Source: Marinicauda salina
GTDB lineage: Bacteria > Pseudomonadota > Alphaproteobacteria > Caulobacterales > Maricaulaceae
DNA: 64,000 bases
Direction: 5' to 3'
Assembly (NCBI RefSeq): GCF_003122085.1
Contig: NZ_QEXV01000005.1
Coordinates: 124,001-188,000, forward strand
The position numbers and the translations under genes are program-made. Shown one piece after another: positions 16,529 to 24,489 of the stretch (position 1 is the first letter of the stretch; the number at the start of each line of letters is the position of its first letter). The notes beneath the pieces are model-generated. The model ran no database searches. It worked only from the letters and a program-made list of their open reading frames with translations, and was not told the DNA's origin.

Positions 16529-19279
16529 TCACGCCGCGTCGCGTCCGGCGGTTTCGGCGGCCTTGTCGAGCGCGGCGATCAGGGCGCCCCGGTCGCCGGG
16601 CCGCAGCACGGCGGCGAGCCCCCCGACGCCGGCGCCGTAGCCGGCCTGTTCGCTGACGCCGAGGCGCGGCACGTCGGTCCAGAAGCCGTCCTCGGCGAGC
16701 TTGGCGAGGGCGGCCGGGTCGCCCACGATCGCGCCGTATTGCGCGCCCATCCGGGCGGCGTCCTTGGCTTCGTGCAGGCCGCTGGCGACGGTGACGTCAT
16801 AGCCCGCCGCGGCCAGCAGCGGGGCCATCATGCGCCGGGCGAAAGCGTCGGCCTCGACCAGCAGCACGGCGCGGCGATCGGCGCTGGCGGCGGCGCTGCG
16901 CTGCGGCGTCCCCGCCCAGGCGCGCTCCATGTGCCAGGCGACGTCGATCACCTCGGTGGCCTTCTCCTTGACGATGGCCGAGCCGATCACGCCCGGCCGC
17001 TCGGAGCCCATCTCCAGGTCCAGGCTCTCCTCGACCACGTCGAGGATCTCGTCGACGGCGACGCCGGCCGACTTGCCGTCCTCGACGAAGACCAGGACCG
17101 GCTGGCGGCCCTCCGTCTTGAACGCGCCCGCCTCGGCGGCGTGGGCCAGCGGCAGCAGCCGGTCGCGGTACTGGACGACATGGCGGCCGTCGGCGATCTC
17201 GATGGTCGAGGCGTCGAACTCCTCCAGCCGCGTGATCAGGCTGACGGGCACCGCCTTGGGCTCCTCGCCGCCGGCGCGGACCAGCAGCAAGCGCTGGCGC
17301 GACGGATCGCTGCTCGCAGCGGTCTCGGCGACCGCCTCGTCGGAGGCTTCCTCGTCGGTGTGGGCGATCTCCTGGGCGATGCCGTTGGGATCGAGGATCA
17401 TGATCACCGAGCCGTCGCCGAGCAGGGTCGCCCCGGAATAGGCGTTGATGTCGCGCAGCGCGCCCGAGAGCGGCTTGACCACGATCTCCTCGGTGTCGAG
17501 GACGTCGTCGACGACGAGGCCGATCTTGCGGCCCGCCGCTTCGAGCACGATCACGTAGCCCGAGACGCCGGACTCGTCTTCTCCCTCGGCCGCGGCCTCG
17601 GACAGGCCGAGCACCTCGTTGAGCGTGACCACGGGCAGGAGGCGGTCGCGCGAGCGGATCATGCGCGCGCCGTTGAGCGTCTCGACGGCCGTCTCGGAGC
17701 CGGCGCCGACGCGAATGAGCTCGCGCACCGCCAGCTGCGGCGCGGCGAAGCGCGCGTCGCCCACCTTGACGATGAGCGCCGACACGATCGCCAGCGTCAG
17801 CGGAATCTTGATCGAGAAGGTCGTGCCCTTGCCCTTCTCGGACTGCAGATCGATCGAACCGCCGATCTGCTCGATATTGGTGCGCACGACGTCCATGCCG
17901 ACGCCGCGGCCCGAGAAGTTCGTCACCTGGGAGGCGGTGGAGAAGCCCGGCGCGAAGATGAAGCGCTGGATCTGCGCCTCGCTCATCGTGGCCAGCTCGG
18001 CCTCGCCGGCGATGCCCTTCTCGATCACCTTCGTGCGGATCTTGTCGGTGTCCAGCCCGGCGCCGTCGTCGGCGATCTTGATGATGATCGCCCCGCCCTC
18101 GTGATAGGCCGACAGCCGGATCGTGCCGGTCTCGCGCTTGCCCGCCTCCTTTCGCCGGTCCGACGACTCCAGGCCGTGGTCGGCGGAATTGCGCACCATG
18201 TGGGTGAGCGGATCCTTGATCAGCTCGAGCACCTGGCGGTCGAGCTCGGTGTCCTCGCCTTCCATGACGAGGTCGATCTTCTTGTCGAGATCCTGGGCGA
18301 TGTCGCGGACGATGCGCGGCAGCTTGCGCCAGGCGTCGCCGACGGGCTGCATGCGCGTCTTCATGACGCTGTCCTGCAGCTCGCTGGTCACCGAGGACAG
18401 CCGCTGGAGCGGCGTCTTCAGGCTCGAGTCCTCGGTGTCGCGCACGATCTGGTGCATCTGGTTGCGCGCCAGAACGAGCTCGGAGACCGTCGTCATCAGG
18501 CTCTCGAGCACGTCGACATTGACCCGGATCGTGGACTGGACGCGCGCCGGCTCCCCGCCCGCCTCGGGCTTCGCCGGTTCGGCCTCGGACGCATTCGCCG
18601 CAGCGGCGGTCGCGGGCTCGGCCGGCGCCGCCGCGGCCGGCGCGGGTTCGGCCTCGGGCCCCTCATCGTCTTCCACGGCCGCCTCGCCGGTCTCGATCTC
18701 CGGGCCCTCGGCGGCGGCGAAGGCCGCTTCGAGATCGGCGAGCGAGACTTCGCCCGGCCGCAGCTCGCGTCCGAGATCGGAGTCATAGCCTTCGGCCTCG
18801 GCGCCGTCGTCGGCGGCCGCTTCAGGCGCGGGATCTTCGGACGCTTCGTCAGCGGGCGCGGCGGTTTCAGAAGGGGGCGTTTCGGCCGGCGCGGCCGGGG
18901 CCTCGCCGGCGGCGCGCTGCTCGAGCTGGTCGATCAGATCGCGATCCGCGCCTTCGGGCTCCTGCCCGGTCGACTCCAGCGCGTTCATGATCTCCTTGGT
19001 GCGGTCGAGCGACTGCAGCACCAGCGTCACCGCCGCGCTGTCGGCGACCAGCTCGCCGTCGCGGAACTTGCCGAGCAGCGTCTCGCCGGCGTGGGCGAGC
19101 GCCTCCAGCCGCGTCAGGCCGAGGAATCCGCACGTTCCCTTGATGGTGTGCAGAAGCCGGAAAATGTTGTCGAGCGTGGCGCGGTCGGTCGGGTCGGACT
19201 CGAACTTCACGAGTTCGGAGTCGATTGTGTCGAGACTTTCCGACGTCTCCGCGATGAATTCGCCGATCAACTCGTCCAT
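16529..19279 (-). CDS. cheA: Chemotaxis histidine kinase CheA with two CheW-like domains and a receiver-like tail
   Basis: CheA phosphorylates CheY and CheB. Domain order is: HPt with His44 in LLHTIKGTCGF; a long acidic, alanine/proline-rich linker (about 110-245); a dimerisation domain with IRVNVDVLESLMTTVSELV (from about 248); and a HATPase with N box HMVRNSADHGLE (about 355-366), DDGAGLD and GRGVGMDVV. A CheW-like domain follows (about 498-640), then a second CheW-like domain (about 655-790) and a C-terminal domain (about 800-916). The last begins AVLLVEADAF like a receiver, but the phospho-acceptor strand reads YGAIVGDPAAL without a clear Asp. At 916 residues it is longer than a standard CheA because of these extra domains. 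Confidence 0.95.
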   Translation of the reverse strand: MDELIGEFIAETSESLDTIDSELVKFESDPTDRATLDNIFRLLHTIKGTCGFLGLTRLEALAHAGETLLGKFRDGELVADSAAVTLVLQSLDRTKEIMNALESTGQEPEGADRDLIDQLEQRAAGEAPAAPAETPPSETAAPADEASEDPAPEAAADDGAEAEGYDSDLGRELRPGEVSLADLEAAFAAAEGPEIETGEAAVEDDEGPEAEPAPAAAAPAEPATAAAANASEAEPAKPEAGGEPARVQSTIRVNVDVLESLMTTVSELVLARNQMHQIVRDTEDSSLKTPLQRLSSVTSELQDSVMKTRMQPVGDAWRKLPRIVRDIAQDLDKKIDLVMEGEDTELDRQVLELIKDPLTHMVRNSADHGLESSDRRKEAGKRETGTIRLSAYHEGGAIIIKIADDGAGLDTDKIRTKVIEKGIAGEAELATMSEAQIQRFIFAPGFSTASQVTNFSGRGVGMDVVRTNIEQIGGSIDLQSEKGKGTTFSIKIPLTLAIVSALIVKVGDARFAAPQLAVRELIRVGAGSETAVETLNGARMIRSRDRLLPVVTLNEVLGLSEAAAEGEDESGVSGYVIVLEAAGRKIGLVVDDVLDTEEIVVKPLSGALRDINAYSGATLLGDGSVIMILDPNGIAQEIAHTDEEASDEAVAETAASSDPSRQRLLLVRAGGEEPKAVPVSLITRLEEFDASTIEIADGRHVVQYRDRLLPLAHAAEAGAFKTEGRQPVLVFVEDGKSAGVAVDEILDVVEESLDLEMGSERPGVIGSAIVKEKATEVIDVAWHMERAWAGTPQRSAAASADRRAVLLVEADAFARRMMAPLLAAAGYDVTVASGLHEAKDAARMGAQYGAIVGDPAALAKLAEDGFWTDVPRLGVSEQAGYGAGVGGLAAVLRPGDRGALIAALDKAAETAGRDAA

Positions 19280-19335
19280 GAGTCGTCCCCCGAGCGCAGC
19301 ATGCAGCGGTCGGATTCAGACTTTCACGCGGACAG

Positions 19336-19350
19336 TTAACGGAAGGTTGG
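19336..19350. promoter_or_regulatory. Possible CtrA half-box upstream of cheA
   Basis: TTAA-N7-TTGG matches six of eight positions of the CtrA consensus and lies 57 bp before the cheA start. GANTC sites at 19280 and 19313 are nearby. The match is weak. The 88-bp gap between chpT and cheA could hold an internal promoter. Confidence 0.3.
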
Positions 19351-19367
19351 GCAGGCCTGTTATTTAC

Positions 19368-20036
19368 TTATGCCGCCTGCGCGGCGCCCGGAGCCAGCAG
19401 CGCGGTGAACTCGACGCGCTCCTCGTCGGCGTGGGCGCTGGCGCGACCGCCGAACTCGCGGGCGATCAGACCGGCGTAGTAGGGCTGGATCGAGCGGCCG
19501 TCATAGCCGTTCTCCGGCGCGCGGCCCTCGAGCGCCTCGCCATAGGCCGGGTCGAGACGCACTTTCGGGCCCGCGGCGACCAGGCGCAGCCGCGCGCCGC
19601 CGTCGGACTGGGTCTTCGCCTCGATCGTCACCGTGCCGCCGCGCGGCGCGGCGTCGACGCCGAGCCAGATCAGGTTGAGCAGGACGCGCGCGGCCGGCTT
19701 GTCGAGTCCGTCGGCCTCGTCCTTCCAGACCAGCTCGGGCTTGTGGTCGCCGAACATCGCATCGGCGAGGCGCCGGATTTCGGCCATCTCGATGACGCCG
19801 GGTTTCGATCCCGCAGCACCGAACGCCAGCCGGGCGTACTCCAGCTTGGCCTGCGCCTGCCGGGCGCCGGTGCGCATGAGTTCGACGGCGTCGTCGCGCA
19901 TGTCGACGGCGTTTTCGTCGTCGAAAACGCTCAGCGCCGCGCCGAGCGCGCTCACCGGGCTGACGAGATCGTGGCACAGACGCGCGCACAGAAGTGCGGC
20001 GAGATCGGCGGCGGTGGGAGTGTTCGTGTCGCTCAT
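19368..20036 (-). CDS. chpT: Histidine phosphotransferase ChpT
   Basis: ChpT relays phosphate from the hybrid kinase CckA to CtrA and CpdR. The 222-residue protein has the CARLCHDLVSPVSALGAAL helix with the phospho-accepting His22, a four-helix dimerisation part, and a degenerate ATPase-like C-terminal domain that lacks ATP-binding boxes, as known for ChpT. It is the second gene of the minus-strand operon. CtrA is encoded about 9 kb away. GANTC sites at 20041 and 20053 lie within 25 bp of the start. Confidence 0.93.
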   Translation of the reverse strand: MSDTNTPTAADLAALLCARLCHDLVSPVSALGAALSVFDDENAVDMRDDAVELMRTGARQAQAKLEYARLAFGAAGSKPGVIEMAEIRRLADAMFGDHKPELVWKDEADGLDKPAARVLLNLIWLGVDAAPRGGTVTIEAKTQSDGGARLRLVAAGPKVRLDPAYGEALEGRAPENGYDGRSIQPYYAGLIAREFGGRASAHADEERVEFTALLAPGAAQAA

Positions 20037-20078
20037 GCCCGACTCTCTAGCCGATTCTCGACGGTGAAAACGTTAACG

Positions 20079-20300
20079 TCAGAGATCGCGGTCGATGTCG
20101 TCCCAGCCCCGGCGGCTGGAGAAGAACACCAGCGCCATCAGCCCGCCGCCGACGAGCAGGCTGAGCACGGCGCCGATCACGAGCGCGACCCAGCCATGCC
20201 CGCTCATCTGGGTGTCGACGCCGACCCAGGCGCGCGCGGCGAACAGGATCGATACGACAAGGAAAGCGCCGAGGACGGCGATGAGAAGCGCGGTCTTCAA
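20079..20300 (-). CDS. Small two-pass membrane protein upstream of chpT
   Basis: This is a 73-residue protein with two hydrophobic segments (about 3-24 and 38-62) and an acidic, basic-flanked tail (SSRRGWDDIDRDL). I recognise no domain. It lies 42 bp upstream of chpT on the same strand, so it is probably the first gene of the chpT-che operon. The divergent peptidase gene starts at 20536. Confidence 0.72.
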   Translation of the reverse strand: MKTALLIAVLGAFLVVSILFAARAWVGVDTQMSGHGWVALVIGAVLSLLVGGGLMALVFFSSRRGWDDIDRDL

Positions 20301-20535
20301 GAGACTACTCCGGGCCCGGATTCGGGCCGAGGCTGGACCTTTCGGCCGAACACCTCATATTCACGAGAGATTAACGGCCCTTGGCAAGGGTGGTGGCGCA
20401 GGTCAACATGACGCATGCAGCGCTGCGCGGCCTTGCGGACTCGCCCGTCGCGGCCTGCTAGTTGCTTCGACAGGCCCGGCGCGTAATTCGGGGGCGAGCC
20501 CGCCGGCGCGAAGCGAGAAGGGAATCGCTCTCATC
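20301..20535. promoter_or_regulatory. Divergent intergenic region before M23 peptidase
   Basis: This 235-bp gap separates the divergent chpT-che operon and the M23 peptidase gene, so it should hold both promoters. It contains a TTAACGG half-site near 20371 and a GAATC site at 20522, but no clear -35/-10 pair was identified. Confidence 0.4.
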
Positions 20536-22005
20536 ATGTCCGGTTTCGACGTCCGCCTGGCAGACGCCCGTCGCTCCCGCGCCCTGACCTTTTTCGGCAC
20601 GCTCGGTCTCGCCCTGCTGGTTCTGACGGGTCTGCTGATCTCGCGCGTGCCGCGCTCGAGCAGCGACGCCGAGGCCGCCGCGCCCGACCCGGCCGCCGAG
20701 CGCGTCGTCGCCGAGACCGAACGCAGCGCGCCCGAGCCCGAGCCCCTGCTGTCGGGCCGCGCGCTCGTGCGCGCCGAGCACGAGGTCTTCACCGGCTGCG
20801 CCGACTGCCGGCCCGCCGTCGATCAGCGATCCGTCACCGTGCGCCGGGGCCAGACCTTCGCCAGCGTACTCGATAACGCGGGCGCCGGACGGGTCGAGGC
20901 CGCCCGCGCCATCGCCGCGCTCGATCCGCTGTTTCCCGCCCGCGACCTGCGCGCCGGCCAGGACCTGACGCTGTATTTCGAGCCCGGCGAGGAGGACGGA
21001 ACGCGGCTGGCCGGCCTGTCCTTCCGTCCCGACGCCGACCGCACGCTGACCGTGGCGCGCCACGGCGACGCGTTCCGCGCCCGCGAGGCGATCGTCAGCT
21101 TCGAACGCGAGCTGGTCCGCGCCGACGGCGAGGTCGATTCGAGCCTCTATCTCTCCGCGATCGACGCCGGCGCGACCGACCGCATCGTCGTCGAGGCCGC
21201 CAAGGTGCTCGGCTTCGCGGTGGATTTCCGCGCCATCTATCCCGGCGACACGTTCGATGTCGTCTTCGAGCGCTTCGTCGATCCCCAGGGCGAGGTCGCG
21301 CGCACCGGCGACATCCTCTATCTGGCCTTCGACGGCCGCGGCGAGCCGCTGGAGTATTTCCGCTACGAGACGCCCGACGGCGAGATCGGCTACTACACCG
21401 CCGAGGGCGAGAGCGCCCGGCGCATGCTGATGATGACGCCGATCAACGGCGCCCGCCTGTCGTCGCATTTCGGCATGCGCTTCCACCCGGTCCTGCAGAC
21501 CAATCGTCGCCATAACGGCACCGACTTCGCCGCGCCGCGCGGCACGCCGATCATGGCCGCCGGCCACGGCGTGGTGGAGCGCGCCAACCGCTACGGCTCG
21601 TTCGGCAACTATGTCCGGATCCGCCACTCGAACGGCTACAAGACCGCGTACGCCCACATGCAGGGCTTCGCGCGCGGCGTTCGCTCGGGCGCGCGGGTCC
21701 AGCAGGGCCAGACCATCGGCTATGTCGGCACGACCGGGCGCTCGACCGGTCCGCACCTGCATTACGAGGTCCATCTCAACGGCGATCCGGTCAATCCCAT
21801 GCAGCTCGACCTGCCGACCGGGCGCACGCTCGAGGACGAGGAACTGCCGCTGTTCGAGGCCGAGCGCGACCGCATCCTCGCCATCCGCGACGCCGCGCCG
21901 GACGCGACGTCCGAGCCCTCGCCCGAGGACGGCCTGCCGCCGCTTCTCGTGGCCGAGCGGCGCGACCCGCCCGCGACCCGCCGCGGCGGCGACGCGAGCG
22001 AGTAG
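20536..22005 (+). CDS. Membrane-anchored M23 family metallopeptidase
   Basis: This is a predicted zinc peptidoglycan endopeptidase or LytM-type regulator of 489 residues. A single membrane anchor lies at about 18-38, followed by an acidic linker and a periplasmic region with an OapA/LysM-like segment (about 100-300). The M23 domain (about 315-425) has the zinc ligands in RRHNGTDFAAPRG and in the HLHYEVHLNG segment, with a TAYAHM stretch between them. All expected ligands (H, D, H-x-H) are present, so it is probably active. ATG 20536 begins just before the cytoplasmic basic segment; longer in-frame versions have no support. Confidence 0.9.
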   Translation: MSGFDVRLADARRSRALTFFGTLGLALLVLTGLLISRVPRSSSDAEAAAPDPAAERVVAETERSAPEPEPLLSGRALVRAEHEVFTGCADCRPAVDQRSVTVRRGQTFASVLDNAGAGRVEAARAIAALDPLFPARDLRAGQDLTLYFEPGEEDGTRLAGLSFRPDADRTLTVARHGDAFRAREAIVSFERELVRADGEVDSSLYLSAIDAGATDRIVVEAAKVLGFAVDFRAIYPGDTFDVVFERFVDPQGEVARTGDILYLAFDGRGEPLEYFRYETPDGEIGYYTAEGESARRMLMMTPINGARLSSHFGMRFHPVLQTNRRHNGTDFAAPRGTPIMAAGHGVVERANRYGSFGNYVRIRHSNGYKTAYAHMQGFARGVRSGARVQQGQTIGYVGTTGRSTGPHLHYEVHLNGDPVNPMQLDLPTGRTLEDEELPLFEAERDRILAIRDAAPDATSEPSPEDGLPPLLVAERRDPPATRRGGDASE

Positions 22006-22083
22006 GCGGCGGAACGCTTCCCGATCGATGGCTGATTGAATTCCCGGAAGCCGCGCAGCGGCTATCCGGGACCTCCCGGCGAT

Positions 22084-22295
22084 TGCTCTCCCGGAGGCCC
22101 CGGCTCTCCCCCGGACCAAGTCCGGGGATCGGCCGGGTTTCAGGCAAGAAAGCCCCCACCCGGCCGGACCTTCGGTCCGTCCACCCTCCCCACGGAGGGG
22201 GAGGGAGGGCGCGCTCGCATCCGTTCGTCCGCAGACACCGGCGCCCGCCGCAACCTGACTCCCTCCCCTCGACGGGAGGGATGGGGTGGGGTGGT
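22084..22295. repeat. Palindromic repeat cluster (CCGGACcaaGTCCGG and CCCTCCCC types)
   Basis: CCCCGGAC-CAA-GTCCGGGG lies at 22109-22127, a CGGACC/GGTCCG hairpin at about 22165-22179, and CCCTCC...GGAGGG arms at about 22184-22208 and 22260-22280. The first type recurs at 59295-59313 and the second at 2.9-3.1, 28.8 and 59.4 kb. Confidence 0.75.
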
Positions 22296-22404
22296 TGACT
22301 TGTCGGGCGCGCCCGAGGACCGAGCCGATATCGCAAGGTTTCCGATTCTTCAGTGCGGGCGCCGGAGAAGGGACACCGGGCCCCGGAGGCGATGGAACAA
22401 GCGG

Positions 22405-22498
22405 CCCTCATCCTGAGGGCCCCGATCCCCGTCCTTCGAGACGCTCGCTTTGCTCGCTCCTCAGGATGAGGGGATCGGGGCGTCTCGAAGGACGAGGG
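22405..22498. repeat. Nested (repeat-within-repeat) palindrome, 94 bp
   Basis: Outer arms are CCCTCATCCTGAGG at 22405-22418 and GTCTCGAAGGACGAGGG at 22482-22498. Middle arms are GCCCCGATCCCC (22419-22430) and GGGGATCGGGGC (22470-22481), which are perfect complements. The core (22431-22469) is a full unit of the same outer sequence in inverted orientation. This looks like one element inserted inside another copy. It lies downstream of the dienelactone hydrolase gene. Confidence 0.8.
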
Positions 22499-22515
22499 TC
22501 GTCTTACGAACTTCC

Positions 22516-23322
22516 TTACTTCAGCCGCTCGGTGAGAAATCCCAGCACGTCGCGGGCGGCCTCGAAGGTCGGCTCGCCGTCGGCGGCGATGAGGTCCTTG
22601 GTGAGCACGGCGTGGGGAAACGGATTGCCGTGAGGGTTCTGCGCGCTGTCGGGGAGCACCCGGGTCTCCAGCCGGTCGCCGAGCAGGTCTTTCAGGGCGG
22701 CGAAGCGCTCCGCCTTGCAGGACGGATCGCCGTCGAAGCGCAGCGCCATCACCTTCAGGTCCTCGCGCTTCGACAGCGCCTCGGCCTCCTCGGGCTGGAG
22801 ATGGATGGAGCCGGCTTCGTTGAACGGCAGCGCCGGTTCGCCGGCGACGGCGGCCCGGACGCTCGGATCGACGGCGACCGACCAGGCGAAATTGCCCGTC
22901 AGGCACAGCCCCACCGCGGCGACGCCCGGTCCGCCGCGCTCGGCGTGGACATGCCGGGCGAGCGCGCGCAGCCAGTCGGAGACCGGACTGCCGCCGGATT
23001 TGGCGAACAGGCGGATCTCGCGGCTGACGCAGGCGCGCGCCATCCCGCCGACGCGGCCGTGCAGCTGGTGGAGCTCCTCGAGCGGCGTGCCCGGCCCGTC
23101 ATAGAGCGCGGGCGCGTAGACGCGGAAGCCGGCGGCCTCGATCCAGCGGGCCAGCCGCCAGAACTCGGGCACGAAGCCCGGCAGCTCGTGCATCAGGATG
23201 ACCCCCGGCCCCGCCCCGGAGACGAGCACGGGATGCGTCGCCCCGCCGGCCTCGAACTCGAAGACCTCCTCGAACGGCGTGCGGTCGTCTTTCGCGAGGA
23301 CGTCCGAGAAGGGGGCGGGCAT
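22516..23322 (-). CDS. Dienelactone hydrolase family protein
   Basis: This 268-residue alpha/beta hydrolase has the cysteine nucleophile elbow GLCLTGN near residue 141, which places it in the dienelactone hydrolase family (Cys-Asp-His triad). The N-terminal VILMHELPGFVPEFW segment gives the oxyanion-hole region, and the DGDPSC stretch near 200 could supply the aspartate; the histidine is likely in NPHGNPFPHAVL. No signal peptide is seen, so it acts in the cytoplasm. The substrate is unknown; no chlorocatechol or aromatic pathway genes are nearby. Confidence 0.85.
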   Translation of the reverse strand: MPAPFSDVLAKDDRTPFEEVFEFEAGGATHPVLVSGAGPGVILMHELPGFVPEFWRLARWIEAAGFRVYAPALYDGPGTPLEELHQLHGRVGGMARACVSREIRLFAKSGGSPVSDWLRALARHVHAERGGPGVAAVGLCLTGNFAWSVAVDPSVRAAVAGEPALPFNEAGSIHLQPEEAEALSKREDLKVMALRFDGDPSCKAERFAALKDLLGDRLETRVLPDSAQNPHGNPFPHAVLTKDLIAADGEPTFEAARDVLGFLTERLK

Positions 23323-23453
23323 GAGCGGCTCCGGCGGTTGGCTGGACCGGCGAGGCTAATGCGGGGACGCGACGCCGGACAGACCCTGATTGTCGATGCG
23401 GACGCCGCCGGCGCCATGCTAGGAGTCGCGTCCCCCAGCGAACGGAGCTCGCC

Positions 23454-24446
23454 ATGAAGCATCTCCAGATGACGGGCGTCGACCGCCCGGTCTCGCGCCT
23501 CGGCCTCGGCTGCATGGGCATGTCGGAATTCTACGGCCCGCCGTCGGACGACGCGGATTCGTTCGCGGTGATGGCGCGCGCGCTCGAACTCGGCGTGAAT
23601 TTCTTCGACACCGCCGACATGTACGGCCAGGGCGAGAACGAGCGGCTGGTCGGACGCTTCGCCGCCGATCGCCGCGACGACATCGTGATCGCATCGAAGT
23701 GCGGGATACGGCGCGACGGAAACGGCGCGCTGGCCGGGGTCGACACATCGCCGAGCTATATCAAGCAGGCCTGCGAGGCGTCGCTGGCCCGGCTCGGCGT
23801 CGAGACCATCGATCTCTACTATCTGCACCGCCTCGACGGCGTGACGCCGGTCGAGGACTCGATGGGCGCGCTCGCCGACCTCGCCCGCGAGGGCAAGATC
23901 CGCGCAGCGGGGCTGAGCGAGGTGAGCCCGGAAACGCTGAAGCGCGCCTGCGCCGTGTTCCCCGTCAGCGCGGTGCAGAGCGAGTACTCGCTGACCACCC
24001 GGGACCCGGAGGACGGCATGCTCGCCGCCTGCGAGGAGACCGGCTCGGCCTTCGTCGCCTATTCGCCGCTGGGCCGGGGCCTGCTGACCGGGGCGATCCG
24101 TTCGGCGGAGGACCTGGCCGAGACCGACCTGCGCCGCACCGGCAACTTCCCGCGTTTCTCCGGCGACGCGCTCGCTCACAATGTCGCGCTCGCCGACCAG
24201 GTCGCGGCGATCGCCGGCGAGAAAAACGTCACGCCCGCCCAGATCGCGCTGGCCTGGCTGCTGCGCCGCGACAATGTCGTCCCGATCCCGGGCACGCGGA
24301 AGATCGCCCGGCTTGAGGAGAATGTCGGCGCGCTGGACGTGGCGCTGAGCGACGCCGACGCCGCCCGGCTCGAGGCCGCCGTGCCGCCCGAAGCGGTCGA
24401 AGGCGAACGCTACAGCGAAGCGAGCATGCGCGCGGTCGGCCGCTAG
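23454..24446 (+). CDS. Aldo/keto reductase
   Basis: This NADPH-dependent aldo/keto reductase has 330 residues. Family landmarks are LGLGCMGMSEFYG at the start and FFDTADMYGQGENERLVGR, with the catalytic Asp and Tyr. IASKCG supplies the lysine, YYLHRLD the histidine, and VVPIPGTRKIARLEENV the cofactor site. It resembles the YajO/perakine-reductase-like branch; the physiological substrate is not predictable. The ATG follows GGAGCTCGCC. It ends at a shared terminator with clpB. Confidence 0.93.
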   Translation: MKHLQMTGVDRPVSRLGLGCMGMSEFYGPPSDDADSFAVMARALELGVNFFDTADMYGQGENERLVGRFAADRRDDIVIASKCGIRRDGNGALAGVDTSPSYIKQACEASLARLGVETIDLYYLHRLDGVTPVEDSMGALADLAREGKIRAAGLSEVSPETLKRACAVFPVSAVQSEYSLTTRDPEDGMLAACEETGSAFVAYSPLGRGLLTGAIRSAEDLAETDLRRTGNFPRFSGDALAHNVALADQVAAIAGEKNVTPAQIALAWLLRRDNVVPIPGTRKIARLEENVGALDVALSDADAARLEAAVPPEAVEGERYSEASMRAVGR

Positions 24447-24454
24447 ATAGCGAA

Positions 24455-24478
24455 ACGCCCCGGCCGAAGCCGGGGCGT
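24455..24478. terminator. Bidirectional terminator hairpin between aldo/keto reductase and clpB
   Basis: A perfect 10-bp stem, ACGCCCCGGC/GCCGGGGCGT, with a 4-nt loop sits in the 43-bp gap between the two convergent genes. The T tract is poor on both strands, as is common in high-GC alphaproteobacteria. Confidence 0.75.
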
Positions 24479-24489
24479 CGCAGGGATCG

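Larger units (their letters stand above)
22006..22515. other. 510-bp gene-free region with two palindromic repeat families
   Basis: No gene is supported here. The first half (about 22084-22295) holds the SPRGEG-type palindromes, and the second half holds a nested palindrome (22405-22498). Both families are listed separately. The remaining spacer shows no tRNA, terminator with a T tract, or promoter that I can support. Confidence 0.7.

Noticed and set aside
16739-19339. An 866-codon plus-strand open frame opposite cheA
   Set aside because: CheA is certain on the other strand, and the composition is typical of antisense high-GC frames.
22405-22498. A tRNA-like or small RNA gene
   Set aside because: The fold comes from nested palindromes; there is no anticodon arm, T-loop consensus or promoter.
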